DNA from: Eumeta japonica
Taxonomy: Eukaryota; Arthropoda; Insecta; Lepidoptera; Psychidae
Reading direction: 5' to 3'
Length of the DNA stretch: 64,000 nucleotides
Assembly (NCBI GenBank): GCA_005406025.1
Contig: BGZK01001559.1
Span: forward strand, 62,001-126,000
Of this stretch, positions 9,841-22,100 are shown piece after piece. The notes below the pieces were generated by a model. That model had not been told where the DNA came from, did no database searches, and worked only from the letters and a program-made list of their open reading frames with translations. Each line of letters opens with the position of its first letter. Positions within the stretch are counted from its first letter, which is position 1. The position numbers were made by a program, and so were the translations under genes.

Positions 9841-12840
9841 CACGCCTATTTGCCAGGCAGGGACTATTAATTTTCATATGGTACGATCTTTGTATACCCC
9901 AGGAGGGTCCTGGCATTGCCAGAGAATCCTTCCCCGGGCCAGGAGGGGGGGACAAATTTTTATACCGGGGAATCGGGAACTTTAGGCTCGATTGCGGCGA
10001 TGAGGTTCACCACCCGTCACGCTTGATTCCCCGGAGGAGCGAAACTAAGACTGGAGAAGTCCGTTTCGGTATTCTGAATATGTGTGGAGGTATGGATGAT
10101 AAAATCGATGATGTCTGCCAACTGATGAAAGATATGCGATTAGACATTCTATGCGTGAATGAGATTAAAAGGAATGGTAGTGGTAGAGCCACCAAACGCG
10201 GATTCTTCTGTATTTATTGGTCTGGCGTTGATCAGCACCAACGAGGATGCCGCGGCGTTGGCTTCACTCTATTAGAAAGATTATTTAAATTTGTAAGCGG
10301 TTATGAATGTGTAAGTCCAATGCTTCCCTGGTTATGAGATAAAATTGGATTAACAAGGATTTTTATTTTAGGTGTATAGACCCCAGATACGTCCAAATTA
10401 CTCGAGGAACGGAAGGAGTTTTGGACTGATGTGAGGGACATATTAATGAAATGTGACAGAAACGAAAGGATAGTAATATTAGATAATTTTAATGGCTGGG
10501 TGGGTGTACAACAGGACGGATATGAGAAAGTCTTAGGTAAATTTGCAAATGAAAGAGTGAATGAGAATGGTGATTGCCTTTTCCTACTGTGTCAAGAGTT
10601 TAACTTGTGTGTGACAAACACTATCTTTGACCACAGAAGGATACACTCATATACTTGGCGGAGAGGAGAAGACAAAACACGATAGGCTTTATAATTGTGG
10701 ATGATTGGTTGAGAAGCAAAGTTGTGGATACGAGAGTGTACCGTTGCGTCAACGTTGGTACAATTCAACAGACCACTTTTTAGTGGTTTGTCGAATTAAA
10801 GCTTTATGCCAGCATTGGCGACACCCTGTGGAAATAATCACTAAGCAGCTAGAACAAATAAAATTTGGTAAACTTCAGGATCAGTATGTAAAAGATGAGT
10901 ATATAGAACGATTGAAAGATGGTTTGGGTTAAATCAAACAGTATGAATGTTTATAACTTGACGAATTATGGAAGGTAACGAAATTTGTGTTAATAAATGA
11001 AGCACAACAGGTATGTGGAGTCAATAAGAGAGCAAATGTTAGTAAGAAATATATTAAATGGTGGAACTTTGAAGTGAGGAAAATAGCCAGTAAAAAAAAG
11101 AAAGCATGGTTGGATTTACTGTCTGCAAAGGCCAACGACAAAGTGCAAAGAAAAGACAGCTTAAAAGATAAGCTAAAAGATGCTGAAAGTACGTATGAAG
11201 ATACCGCAATGAGAGCTAAATAATGTGTTGGACATAATAATGAAATGGTTAATTTCCGGGCAAACCAAAAACCTTTTCGGCATATGGTGAAAAAGACTCG
11301 GAATAATTCCGAGACATCGTGTGTACATGTGATTAAAAACGATGATAAACATTTACTGAATGAGGAAAATAATATGAAAAAGCGCTGGAAAAATGATTTC
11401 AAAAGCGTTTCTGCGTGTGAGGATACATTTTCAGATGACAATGTTACTGAAACTGATGCTGATTGCTGATAGAAATGAAATTGAAATTACATTGGATGAA
11501 ATTACGAAAGCATTAAAACGTATGAAAGTTGGAAAAGCTGCCAGGTATAAGTGATTCGTCAGAGATGCTGAGGGGTGGTGGGGGTACAGTGGCAAGCTTG
11601 CTGTACCAGCTCTTTAACAAATGCTGAAAAAGCCATACGGTACCTAATGACTGGTGTAAAGCAGTCATTGTACCTCTCTATAAAGGGAAAGGCTCACGGA
11701 AGGTTTGCACAAACTACTTTCCTATCAGCCTCCTTAGCGTCGTTGGCAAACTGTGTACGAAAATCATTATCGAAAGCGTTTGTGAATAAAAACAAGATTT
11801 GAGACGTACAAGGACGTACGCGAAACTTTGCAGAAAGGTTTTTAGCTAGTGGCCAAAATGTTTTCTGTATTTTTGTACATCTGGAAAAAGCTTATGATAC
11901 AGTGAAAAGAAATTATCTATGGAGAACCGTATCCATGCATGGTGTTATTAGCAGATTGATACAGGCACTGCAATCCCTATAAAGGGGTTCCAGTGCTTGC
12001 GTCAAAATAAATGGGGCATATACTGACCGGTTTGACATCCGCAGGTGTCAGACAGAGATGTGTAGCTTCACCGTGGCTATTCAACCTATTAATGGATAGC
12101 TGTCTGTATGATGTGAAAGAATATGAGTGTGGATTAAGGATGAATGAGCCGTTTGTCAAATGCCTCCTGTACGCCGACGACCAAGTAATCCTTGTGCCGT
12201 AGGCGTGCGGCCTGCAGAAGATAGTGAATAAAATGAATGATTCTGTTAAGAAAAGAGGTATGAAAGTAAATATCGGTAAGACTAATGTGATGGTGTTTGA
12301 AAGGGCAAAAGTACAACTGAATACGATATACTTACAGAAGGTGAAAAAGGCGAACTAGTGAAAGAGTTTGTATACCTGGGTACTTTGTTTACAAATAAAA
12401 AAATGAGAGATATCGAAAGGAGAGTGAATGTGGAAAATAAAGTGAATGGAGCCTTGATCGCTATTATGAATTATAATAGTGTCTCACAACAAGCGCGCTT
12501 AGTTATCCATAACGGGATGCTAATACCTGCGCTTATGTATGGCAGTGATAGCTGGGTATGGCAGAAGATCAATCAAAGTAGGATCAATGCAGTGGAGATG
12601 CGATCGCTGCGTAGTATGTGTAAAGTATATCGGAAAGATAGATGTAGAAACAGTGATGTTAAAGAGCGGTGGGGCTTGAAGGAAGATGTAGTGACTTGAA
12701 TAGAAAGAGGTATATTGCGGTGATTTGGCCATCTGGAAAGGATGAATGAAAGTAAACTGACAAAACAAATCTATAGAGCGAATGTAAAGGTCGGCAAGGG
12801 TCCTCATCAATATCCATGAGGCAATACTAGACGTTAAATC
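9840..12840 (+). mobile_element. Non-LTR retrotransposon (endonuclease plus reverse transcriptase), decayed
   Basis: A roughly 3-kb element read on the plus strand in several frames. The N-terminal endonuclease begins near 10060 (RFGILNMCGGMDDKID) and continues through KRNGSG and RRIHSYTWRRGEDKTR (to 10685). Reverse transcriptase motifs are HLEKAYDTV (about 11880-11907), LLYADDQVIL (12164-12195, catalytic YADD intact) and YLGTLFTNK (12373-12400). The C-terminal block has YGSDSWVWQK (12538-12567), RWGLKEDVV (12667-12697) and FGHLERM (about 12724-12745). Frameshifts and stops are frequent, so it is a fossil. I cannot assign the clade with confidence; RTE or a related group is plausible. A piece of the same family lies at 31.4-31.85 kb. 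Confidence 0.85.
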
Positions 12841-14787
12841 ATTTTGAATTCTACTGATAAGCCTGAGTGGAAGTTTGTAAATGACTTTCAAAAATACCAT
12901 CATATTTCGACAACAAATCAACGATTTTTAAATTATTTCCTCTGTTTTACGAATAGACAATTACTTCGTGTGCTTGAAAAGGTAATTCTTATTTACCCAA
13001 GAAGCATACTATATCCATTAAATGTTGAAAAATATCACAATTTCTGTCTACTTTTGAATTATGTTTAAAGTATATATTTTTAAGCAAGTATTATATATTT
13101 ATTTTTACTGGTCGTGTTTTTTACAGCGTTTGTTGCATTATGCAAATCAACGTACCTATTTGTGATTATTCCTAAGCGATTTCATAGTTGCGAATAAAAT
13201 ACATGGAAAACATAACAATGTATTTTTGTGTTTGCTACTAACAACTAAACATTTTAAAATTTTACTACTAAGTTTTCTACTTACCTACCTATAGTAATCA
13301 TAATAATTGGTATAATTAAATTATTGATCATCGTTTATGAATGGGTTATTATTTATGCCCATGTATTGATATGTTGTCAATTTGTTTAACGAAATACTGT
13401 GTTCCTGGGCGGGAGTATAACAATAATATGTATATAAAAACTTGCTGACTAAAAGTCAGCGCTTTAGGTTTTCTTAACAATTACAAAAACTGAAGCTGTT
13501 GCCTTTTAATTGCTAAGGAGACATTCTCCGTTCGATAGTCTCCTTACTAAAAAATATTAATATTAGGTTTCACGTTATTTATTCTTCTATATATTTGTAC
13601 TTTGTGTCTGAGCAATCAATAAATTTCTTTCTTTCGTTTTTGAATAAATCCCTAACGAACCAGTTGAACGCTTGTTGTTGATAGTAGTTGACATGTAAAT
13701 GCTCTGATCGTAGAAATAAAACTCAACTCCTTCGCGCCTGCACTTCACTATTTATGCTTCCCGACTAGCCATCCAGAATATTCTTAAAATATAAGTAAAT
13801 CGATAAATTATCGAGAACATATAAGTCGTATACTTATAGCGTCTGACAAACACAAACATGATTTATTGCCTCTCGATAATTTTATCCCACAAAATCAATC
13901 CATGTAAAAATAAAACGTAAACACACATCAAATGCGCCGACAGAGGTGAAGATGAGCGCGGAGCAGATTGCTTATTCTTAGAGAATTCTATTCTCGGATA
14001 TTTTTTTTATGCAGGAATTATTTTTCTTCATAAATTATTTTTCAGTATTATTGCAGCACAGTTCGCAAATGTATTTAATAATGATAATTATTTTATTAGT
14101 AAATAGCTGTGTTGACGGCTCCCGCTTGGTTAGAATTATAAGAAATTCATTCATTTGTCATATAAAACGATATCTATTTTAATCATTTTTATTAATAACT
14201 ATTGCAGTAAAACTTCTTTAAGTGCACCTTGAGAGCAATTGAAAACTTTTTCGGACGGAAGCAACATTTAGTAAAATTAATATTCTGTTTAAATAATATA
14301 CACTTTTATAAATATTAGAATTGTGAATTCTCCGCCAAACCAAAAAAAAATCAAATTAACCACCTTTCTAAAATCGCAAGTTTAAGTGAACTTCTAATGT
14401 TTATGAACAATTGTTAAAAAAATGGAACAATTAACATGCTATGATATTTTGTTGAATAATAATGTCGAAGATCGCAAATCTGAATAAGATTGTTGCTAAC
14501 CAAGAATAAAATTGCACATTTTTTTTAAATGTCTTTGTTTTTTTTTTTAATAACCTTGTCTTTTGACAAGGTTATTCTATTAAACCTAATAACTGCAATA
14601 TCATTCCAAGATCAGTTAAAATAGTTAGTCAAAAGGTTAAATTTTTCAATTTCAAAATTATTATAAGCTGTATTTTTTATGATTTTATTATTCTGATTTT
14701 AAGGTTCATATTTTTTGATTGAGAAAAAAATACACATATAAAAATTGATTTGATTTTCTGTCGTTAATGATTAAAAACCGACATGTA
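12841..14787. other. Non-coding sequence with a possible retroelement 3' tail
   Basis: No gene seen. At 13390-13645 the sequence ends in AATAAATTTCTTTCTTTC, a form I associate with 3' tails of insect LINEs or SINEs, but no coding part is attached. A perfect hairpin lies at 14549-14576. Confidence 0.4.
14549..14576. repeat. Perfect snap-back hairpin
   Basis: AATAACCTTGTC, a TTTT loop, then the exact reverse complement: 12-bp arms with a 4-base loop. Confidence 0.9.
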
Positions 14788-17276
14788 TAAAGCGGCCAAC
14801 CGTCCCGCATTCTGCGGGACCGTCCTGTAATGACAGTTATAATCCCGCATTGCAATATTTAATAAAATAGTCCCGCAAATCGTCTAAGGTACCCCGCATT
14901 CCTGGTTCCCCATCGTTTCGCTCGTAAGTGTTCCACGTCAAAAATACGAATAACGAGACGCAGCGCGCCGTTGCTGCCACAGTGTATCATCACGCGTGTG
15001 TGTTACGCATATTCATCTATGGTGTTACGGCTGCGCGCGTGCATCCGTGTGTTCATGTCGCGTGCGTATACGCTTACGTGAGTGTGAGTCTGATTGCTTT
15101 GTTTTGTTTCACGCGCCAAGTGCAAGAGAGACAGAGATAAAAAAGGCTAAAGTTCAAAGAGCGCTAGTGTATGCAATAGTGATCGAATTAGTGCACGCCG
15201 TGACACATAATTGGTAACTCGTATTTTTCAATTTTGCTAGAAAAACTAATTGTTGTTCTAATGCCGCTGACTGCGAAAAATCGAAGTTGTAAGTTCACGG
15301 AGAACTTGCAAAAAGAATTTCCTTTCCTGTAAAAGTGTTTAACACCTTCAGAAGTGCGTTGCAATAAATGTAATGAAACATTTTCTGTTGCTCACGGCGG
15401 CAGATAGCTACGATATACAAAAACATTTGACATCGGACAAGCATAAATAAGCATTAATCACCGCAAGTACGTCGTCGTTACTGACTTCTTACTTCCGTCA
15501 CGAACAATACGGTGACAAAGAAGCAGAGCTTGCATTAGCCGAGGGTTTGTGGGCTTTTCATACGGTAAGTCATAATCAAAGTTTTCGATCAATGGAATGC
15601 ACTTCCAAATTAATTCAAAAATTTTTGAGAAGAAGTTTAGCTGCGGGAAAACTAAGTGCGAAGCTATTGCAAAAAATGTGATTGCGCCCTATTCTTCAGA
15701 TCTTTTGAAGACAGAACTTAACGATGTACCGTTTATTTGTATATGTTCAGATGCTTCGAACCACAAAGAAATCAAAATATTTCCAACGCTAATAAGGTAC
15801 TTTCACCCGACAACCGGCATTAATGTCAAAATATTAAATCTAGTGAATTTATCTGGTGAAACCGCACAAATTATTTACAGTTCCTTAATGGAAATTTTGG
15901 AAAAGCACAACCTTAAAGAGAAAGTGGTCGGATATTGTGCGGATAACGCCAATACAAATTTTGGTGGAGTTTAGCATAAAGGTCAATGTAGTGTTTCTAG
16001 AAAACTACAAGAGGGCTTGGAAAAACAAATAGTAGGTGTGGGCTGCACAGCACATATCGCACACAACGCCAATCAAACCGCAGCAAATTTGTTACCAGTT
16101 GACGCAGAACATATAGTTACGAAGATTTATTCGTACTTTTATATAAATATACTGTGCGTGTAGAAAATCGTAAAGATTTTTGTGAAGAAACAGAAATGCA
16201 ATACAAAAGAATGTTGGGATACAGTAAAACAAGATGGCTTACACTGTTACCTGCAGTTGAAAGAATTCTACAAATGTATTTGCCATTGAAATCATACTTT
16301 TTATCGCAAGATAAATGCCCTGCTGTTCTACACCATTTTTTTCAAATGAATGCTCAGAGCTATGGCTAAAATTTGTTCATGTGCAAGCATCAGTATTTAA
16401 CGATTCCGTAAAAATGATGGAAGGAGACAAACCAAGTTTTACAGAAGTGTCACATCTGTTTGTGGATTTAAAAAACAAATACACAAACAGCTTAGAAAAT
16501 GAATAGATGCCTCTGACTATAAGAAATGGGTTAACAAAACTTGTGGAGAATGCTCAAATCAAGAGAGATTATTGTATGGGGCATGTTCGTAACTTTTATC
16601 ACAACTGTATTGAATACCTGTAAAAGTATATACATCAATACAACGAATTTAAAACTTTTACTTGGATCCAATTAAAAGAAAATCTGAAATGGGCTGATGT
16701 AGAGACATACCAACAGTTATTGGTGCAGATACCTACAGCTGCTGTGACTTTGAAAGAAGATAGTCTGTTGGAAGAAGTAAGTTACGTGGCAAATTGTGTG
16801 AATAATGATGTCCTAAAGAGATGGGAGAAGATGAAGACCAGTACAAATCAGCGATGGATAGAGGTGTTCAAAAATTTCAAAGACAGCGGAATACCGTTCC
16901 AGAATTGCCTGGCCATCGTCCAATACCTACTTTGTTTGCCAGAAACAAACGCTCCTACGGAACGAGTTTTTTCCTTAACGAACAGCTTATGGACATCCGA
17001 AAAGTAGTCACTAAAAGTAGAAATATTACGTGCAATGCTAATTATAAAATTCAATATGTGCTATGAAAACTTTATGGACATTCTGAACCAAAACCCAAAC
17101 CTAGTAAAAAATGCCACTCATTTGAAAAATATGATTTTAAAAATAAATGTTAATTCGGTAGTAGTGTTGTTTGTTTCTAATTTAAGTACACCATTAACAA
17201 TTCCAAAAAATCCTAAGTCTTAATGTGGATAGGGGTGGGTGTCCCACATCGACTTATTATAAAGTTGGCAGCCTTA
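14788..17276 (+). mobile_element. hAT transposon with 8-bp target duplication
   Basis: The element is bounded by an exact 8-bp duplication GACATGTA (14780-14787 and 17277-17284), the target-site length of hAT transposons. Terminal inverted repeats are short and imperfect: TAAAGCGGCCAAC at the left and TAAGGCTGCCAAC as the reverse complement of the right end (11 of 13 match). The 2,489-bp interior carries a BED zinc-finger remnant and a broken hAT transposase on the plus strand. A small perfect hairpin (GTCCCGCA TTC TGCGGGAC) lies just inside the left end. Confidence 0.92.
15290..17223 (+). pseudogene. hAT transposase, interrupted
   Basis: Pieces occur in order. A BED-type zinc finger remnant (RCNKCNETFSVAHGG near 15360, then HLTSDKHK) is followed by a long open block (15597-15974). 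That block holds ICSDASNHKEIKIFP and YCADNANTNFGG, whose aspartates fit the first two catalytic positions of hAT transposases. Next come GCTAHIAHNA (about 16042-16070), RMLGYSKTRWLTLLP (16210-16255), and the C-terminal dimerisation block with LPETNAPTERVFSLTNSLW (about 16936-16993) carrying the last acidic residue. In-frame stops (about 15972, 16376, 16504 and 16621) and at least one frameshift inactivate it. The reading frame is otherwise well kept, so the insertion is not very old. Confidence 0.9.
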
Positions 17277-17284
17277 GACATGTA

Positions 17285-18977
17285 TATTTTATTTTAGTTC
17301 TTTGAGCGGCGTGGCCGCTGATCTCCCCATGACCAACTTCGTTCCGACTCTCGTGTTTTCAAAGCAAAAGCAATTATACTAACATGCACTCACGCATTTC
17401 GTTTACAAAAAATCTCACGACATATCGTAAATTATGAGTTTATTTAGTTCCAGTGATTATTTGGATATGGTGCTAGTATACGCTATGTATAAATATAATA
17501 CAAGTGGTAAATATATTAGATTTTAAAAATAAATGTTGCATTTTTATTGTGATTTGACGTTAAATTTCAATGACGCGCATTCCACTTAGTTATGCATTGT
17601 TTCTAAAGCGCGCACGCAATCAAGTGTCATTGCTAACACAGGTGTTCGATTCATTTTTCGTACTTTATGTTACGTCTTTGTACTGTACAGAAATAGAACA
17701 AATAAAACAAATTTGGACAGGACAGAATCTGTTGAGTTAGTTAGTGATATAATAAAAATGTTTGTGGGAATATTAGTAAAAATTGAAAATTAAAAAATAT
17801 ATCAAATATGAGACTTACAACTCTCATATGAGTCGTAAATATAATTCAGTATATATTTACGACGGATAATGGAGTTCAATATATTGTATACAAGTAGTTC
17901 AATATATCGAAAAAAATCGATATTTCAATATATCGATTCTTTTATCGATTTTATTTCATCGGATTTGTTAAATGTAACTATATCATTACTCATGATAAGA
18001 TGCCTTGTTTCTTAGTAATGATTTATAAGAAACGAGGTACTAGATTTTAAATAAATGAATATGAATAAACACATGTTTTCCGCTACAATACAAGAAGACA
18101 GTAATTTTTCATAATCTCTCATTTTAACTTCGCTTTTTGTTAATCACAGACCAGGCATAGATTATATACATATTACAAACTAAGTAGAGGTAAAAATGCT
18201 AAAGCTATTAACGCTGACAGTGACAAGTGATAAGTAATAACAACAGTGGGTAAAGTAGGTACTAAGTATCAGAATAAACTATTTTTTTTAATATAAAATT
18301 ACAATTTTTTTTAGGATAATATGCAAATAAATAAACTAAAATAGGAAAAGCATAATAATGTGTAAATAAAGTTCAGTAGATTAAGTTTACGATTTTGTTG
18401 TAGTTTAAATAATTGACGAGAAAAAATAAAAACTTATTTTTAAAAAATATCCACCATCAATATTCATATTTCAATATCGAACTATTGATATATCGTACAA
18501 AAAAGGATTAGTAGTAAAGTGCGATATTTTTTAATTGTATCGATATTTGGCACATCACTATTCTTTTGACAATCTTAGTATTATTGTCTGTGATTGTAGC
18601 AGTTGGTTGTTGTGCTCATATTGTGTATGGTTTTAATCACATAAATTAATAAAACACTATCAAGAAAGCTACGGCCTTTAGGATCCTGAATAATATGCAC
18701 TTAATTTCAAATGTGTAGGAATTACTGAACTTTTATGACCAGAAGATATGGATCATATTCGCCAATATGATTGGTTCGAACGTACAATATTATTTTTTCA
18801 TTACAAAATAACATCTAACATATTGTACTTTAATATATTTAGGTTTTACTAGTTCATATTCAATTCAGTTTCTTATTACAATCTGTTCAACTATTCGAAA
18901 TAAATGAGAAGTTAAACATTTTTCCATGTACTTTTCATCACTAGCGATTATTATTGCTATAAAAAAAATTGTTTCAG
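17285..18977. other. Non-coding region upstream of the first confident ICE2 exon
   Basis: AT-rich, with ATCGAT-rich repeats at 17876-17960 and 18455-18545. The 5' UTR and start codon of ICE2 should lie in or before this stretch, but I cannot place them with confidence. Confidence 0.5.
18748..18773 (+). CDS. ICE2: Tentative ICE2 start exon
   Basis: The next coding exon needs a partner ending with two bases of a codon. An ATG at 18748 opens eight full codons plus two bases (MDHIRQYD, then TG) and joins as Trp in frame with the exon at 18978. The donor would be GTTCGA, which is a poor match to consensus. A true start exon elsewhere upstream is quite possible. Confidence 0.2.
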
Positions 18978-19155
18978 GTGTTACTTTGAAAAAGATTCAG
19001 AACATTTTGTAACAGAACAAGGTCTAGATAATAGTGTAATAGAAAAAATATTATCCAACAAATTTAAAGACCCTCTTTTGTCATCGAGTGAATCAGAAGA
19101 TGAAAGCAATACGCCTAAATTTAACTGGGATAAAATACTTGGCAATAACACAAAT
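18978..19155 (+). CDS. ICE2: ICE2 exon A (first confident exon)
   Basis: Acceptor TTTCAG, donor GTAAGT. Its first base completes a codon, then 59 codons follow, ending in phase 0. The peptide contains [11 protein letters not shown] and the acidic run SSSESEDES. It aligns in position with the FFSRENYK to LKELRVLSNRR region of vertebrate ICE2. Confidence 0.8.
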
Positions 19156-22100
19156 GTAAGTTAATTTTAAATCATCTAGACTATCTACTAAATCTTAGAA
19201 TCCCGAGATTTGAGTTATTATATTTTTGTGGAAATCTAACAATGTATTGTATCATATAAAAAATTCCTGGGCAGAGTTTAGTAGATATTGGATGAAATAC
19301 TCACAGAGGAGATTGCACTTGCAATGATCCGACCCTTTCACATACATGCTCAAAAAATGTATAATTTAACTTTGTTGAAATGCCTAGTGATAACATAACC
19401 AGTTTTGATACTCCTGACACACGCAACATTACTTTCAAATTATATTGTTAACTATATTTGATATAGACTTTAATGCACTAACTGCTCTCGCATACACTCG
19501 AAGTAAATTTAAAAGTTGTGACTGGAGCAGGGCAATTAAACCTATTTCCATGGGATCACCTGTTGTATTCTGCCATGAGTGAAACAAATTCTGATAAAAG
19601 TTGGACAGAGTCAGTTAATTTTGTTGGAGCTTACCATAAAGTATCCCTATGAGTCCCATGATGACACACTGATGTTCTCCAACTCGCTACAGCTGATATT
19701 GATATCTAGGAAGAAAATGTCATTGACGTATTTTAAAGTAGTCTGAGAAAATTTCGATGCAATATTAAATCATGTGATATCTACTGTACCTCATCCCAAA
19801 TTGTAATTTATGGAAAATAATAAAAATTTTTTGAACATAATTAGGGGTTACCATAAATTACGTCACATAAATTATAAGGTTTTTGACACCCCCGTCCTTG
19901 TTGCAGATTGACTGCCCCACCACCTCAACTTGTGACGTAATTTATGTATGGTCCCTTATGTGCAGCTGATAGATTCATTATTTTTTTTTTATATTGTGAT
20001 TACAGGGAAATAAATCATCAAATATCTTTACACCAGGAATGAAACCTTTGCCAGCATACCCTAAACTATCAACCCTGACCAAACAGCAACATTACAAATG
20101 TTTGAAAATTTTAGCTGCAGAACATCCCCTCGTGAATGAAAATAATAGATACCCAAGACCAACTAGAGGTGATCATAAAACATTTGCTGTAAGTACAAAT
20201 ATGCCTCTGTTCACAAAAATAATAGTATTTATACATTCTACCTATATTTTTTTCACTAACGAAGCCATATAAAACGAGATTATGTATATCAATATCAAGT
20301 AACTGTAGCTGAGATGTAGCCAAAAAAGCCTTTTATCTATAATGCTTAATAATTCCACTCTAATAGTAACGTTCTTAAATGTTGAACTTTGCTTCTTAAA
20401 AAATGTGAAGGTAGTTAAAAGCATTGTGCATTCACAATTCAAACTCGATGTTGATCAAGTATCAAAAAATTTTTAATGCAATTGGTGTACATAATGTTAA
20501 TTATCTGAAACAGAGAAGAAATAGTAAAACTATCTGAGGAGACCTTCCTTTTCAGTGTAATCATATTTGTTTAGGAAAGACAGTACTAAATTTAATTTAT
20601 GTATTGAAACCCTATGTAAATAAAACCTTCATCCCGTCATGTATTCAATTATTTTATATAAACACATGAAGTGGTTTACCATTTCCTTCAAGTACTTGGT
20701 TGAGAATTTCGTCTAATATTAAGGACATCACAAAGTTCTTTTATACCATACTTACTTTGGAGCAGAGTGGGCGAGGACATTATTCTTTTTAACCAAAATT
20801 TGTATCTTATTGAATTCCTAATATATTCTTTTACAATACGTTTAATGAATGAATCCAATAAAATGTGGTAATTTTTTTGAAGTGAAAACTTCTTTAGCAG
20901 CGCTGAGCACTTTTTGTATGGGTAAAAACTTCCAAACTCGCGTCAGGGTCACGTGATGCTGATCGAAAAGCGTAAGATCGAGGGGTAGGAGAGAGGAACT
21001 AGTATCTCTCTCTTTCTACCCTGAGTGTGCTGCTCCGTTTAAGCGGCACAGGGCGCTTGCGAATGTCCGTGTGTTTATGTACAGCGTGCCAAGGATGGTG
21101 ACAGCTGATGGCTTGACTGTTGTGTAGTAACCACACTGTTGTGTATTCGTATATGTGAATTGTTTAAATTATGGAAATTGAACAAAGTGCATCTATTAAT
21201 GAAAAAGTGATGATGAAGTGGTGAAAGAAAATGAGTGAGTACTTTATAAGTATACTAGATGAAAAATATACTAGATGAAAAACTCTTACTTGGCTTTAGC
21301 CCGTAACTGCCGTCAAGAAAACCAGCTATAAGCTGAGCACTATAAAACGTAAAAAACTCGCGGTCTATTAATTCCTGCTCGAATAATGTTGACATATTCT
21401 TCATCTGAAGCAATGTTATTTTCATCGTAGAAAGATTGAAAACCACTGTATTCATATTTTTCCAAGTTTTTTCGGATTGAACTATATTTAGCCTTGTACT
21501 GCTGAAAACCATTTTCTGTGTCTGGCATAGGCGTCAGAATCATGGTTTTCTTAACCGGCATAAACGGAGCTTCAAATCTACATTTTTGTTGTCGTCTCGA
21601 TGCTATACCGTTATAGCAAGTAAAGGTATGCTTGTGAGTTTGTAATCGGATATCCTCTGCCTCTGCAGCAGATACTGATATCAAAAAATCGATAAGATCG
21701 ATAGCTTTATCATAATCTTTGTTAAGAGCATCTTCTGGGGCATTATCAAGCCAAGCTAAAATATGCATGTGCGAACTACCTCGATGTCGAAATTCAATTC
21801 TTTTAAAGTAATGCAAAATCCTGTATTAATATTGAAGTTTTCACTTCTGCCGGCACTCCCGGAGTGCTACCGGTGTTTTTTATATTTAATGCTGATCTCG
21901 CTCAAAGGCGTATTACAAATTTTAATTTACTTAGGACTTACACTGGTCCAGTAAGATGTCTGATGTGCATACACAGTAGTTTTATATAGTTAATGGTGAT
22001 CTCTCTCAAAGGCGTGTTACAAATTTTAATTTACTTACAACTTACACTGGTCCAGTAATATGTCTTTGATGTTCATAGTCAGTTGTTTTATATATTTAAT

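Noticed and set aside
10929..11441. 170-codon minus-strand open frame.
   Set aside because: It is the antisense of the LINE coding region and is rich in Phe, Leu and Ser as expected of an antisense frame.
14928..15217. Overlapping 70-73 codon frames upstream of the hAT transposase.
   Set aside because: They lie in the hAT 5' untranslated part, have no motif, and are not joined in frame to the BED finger.
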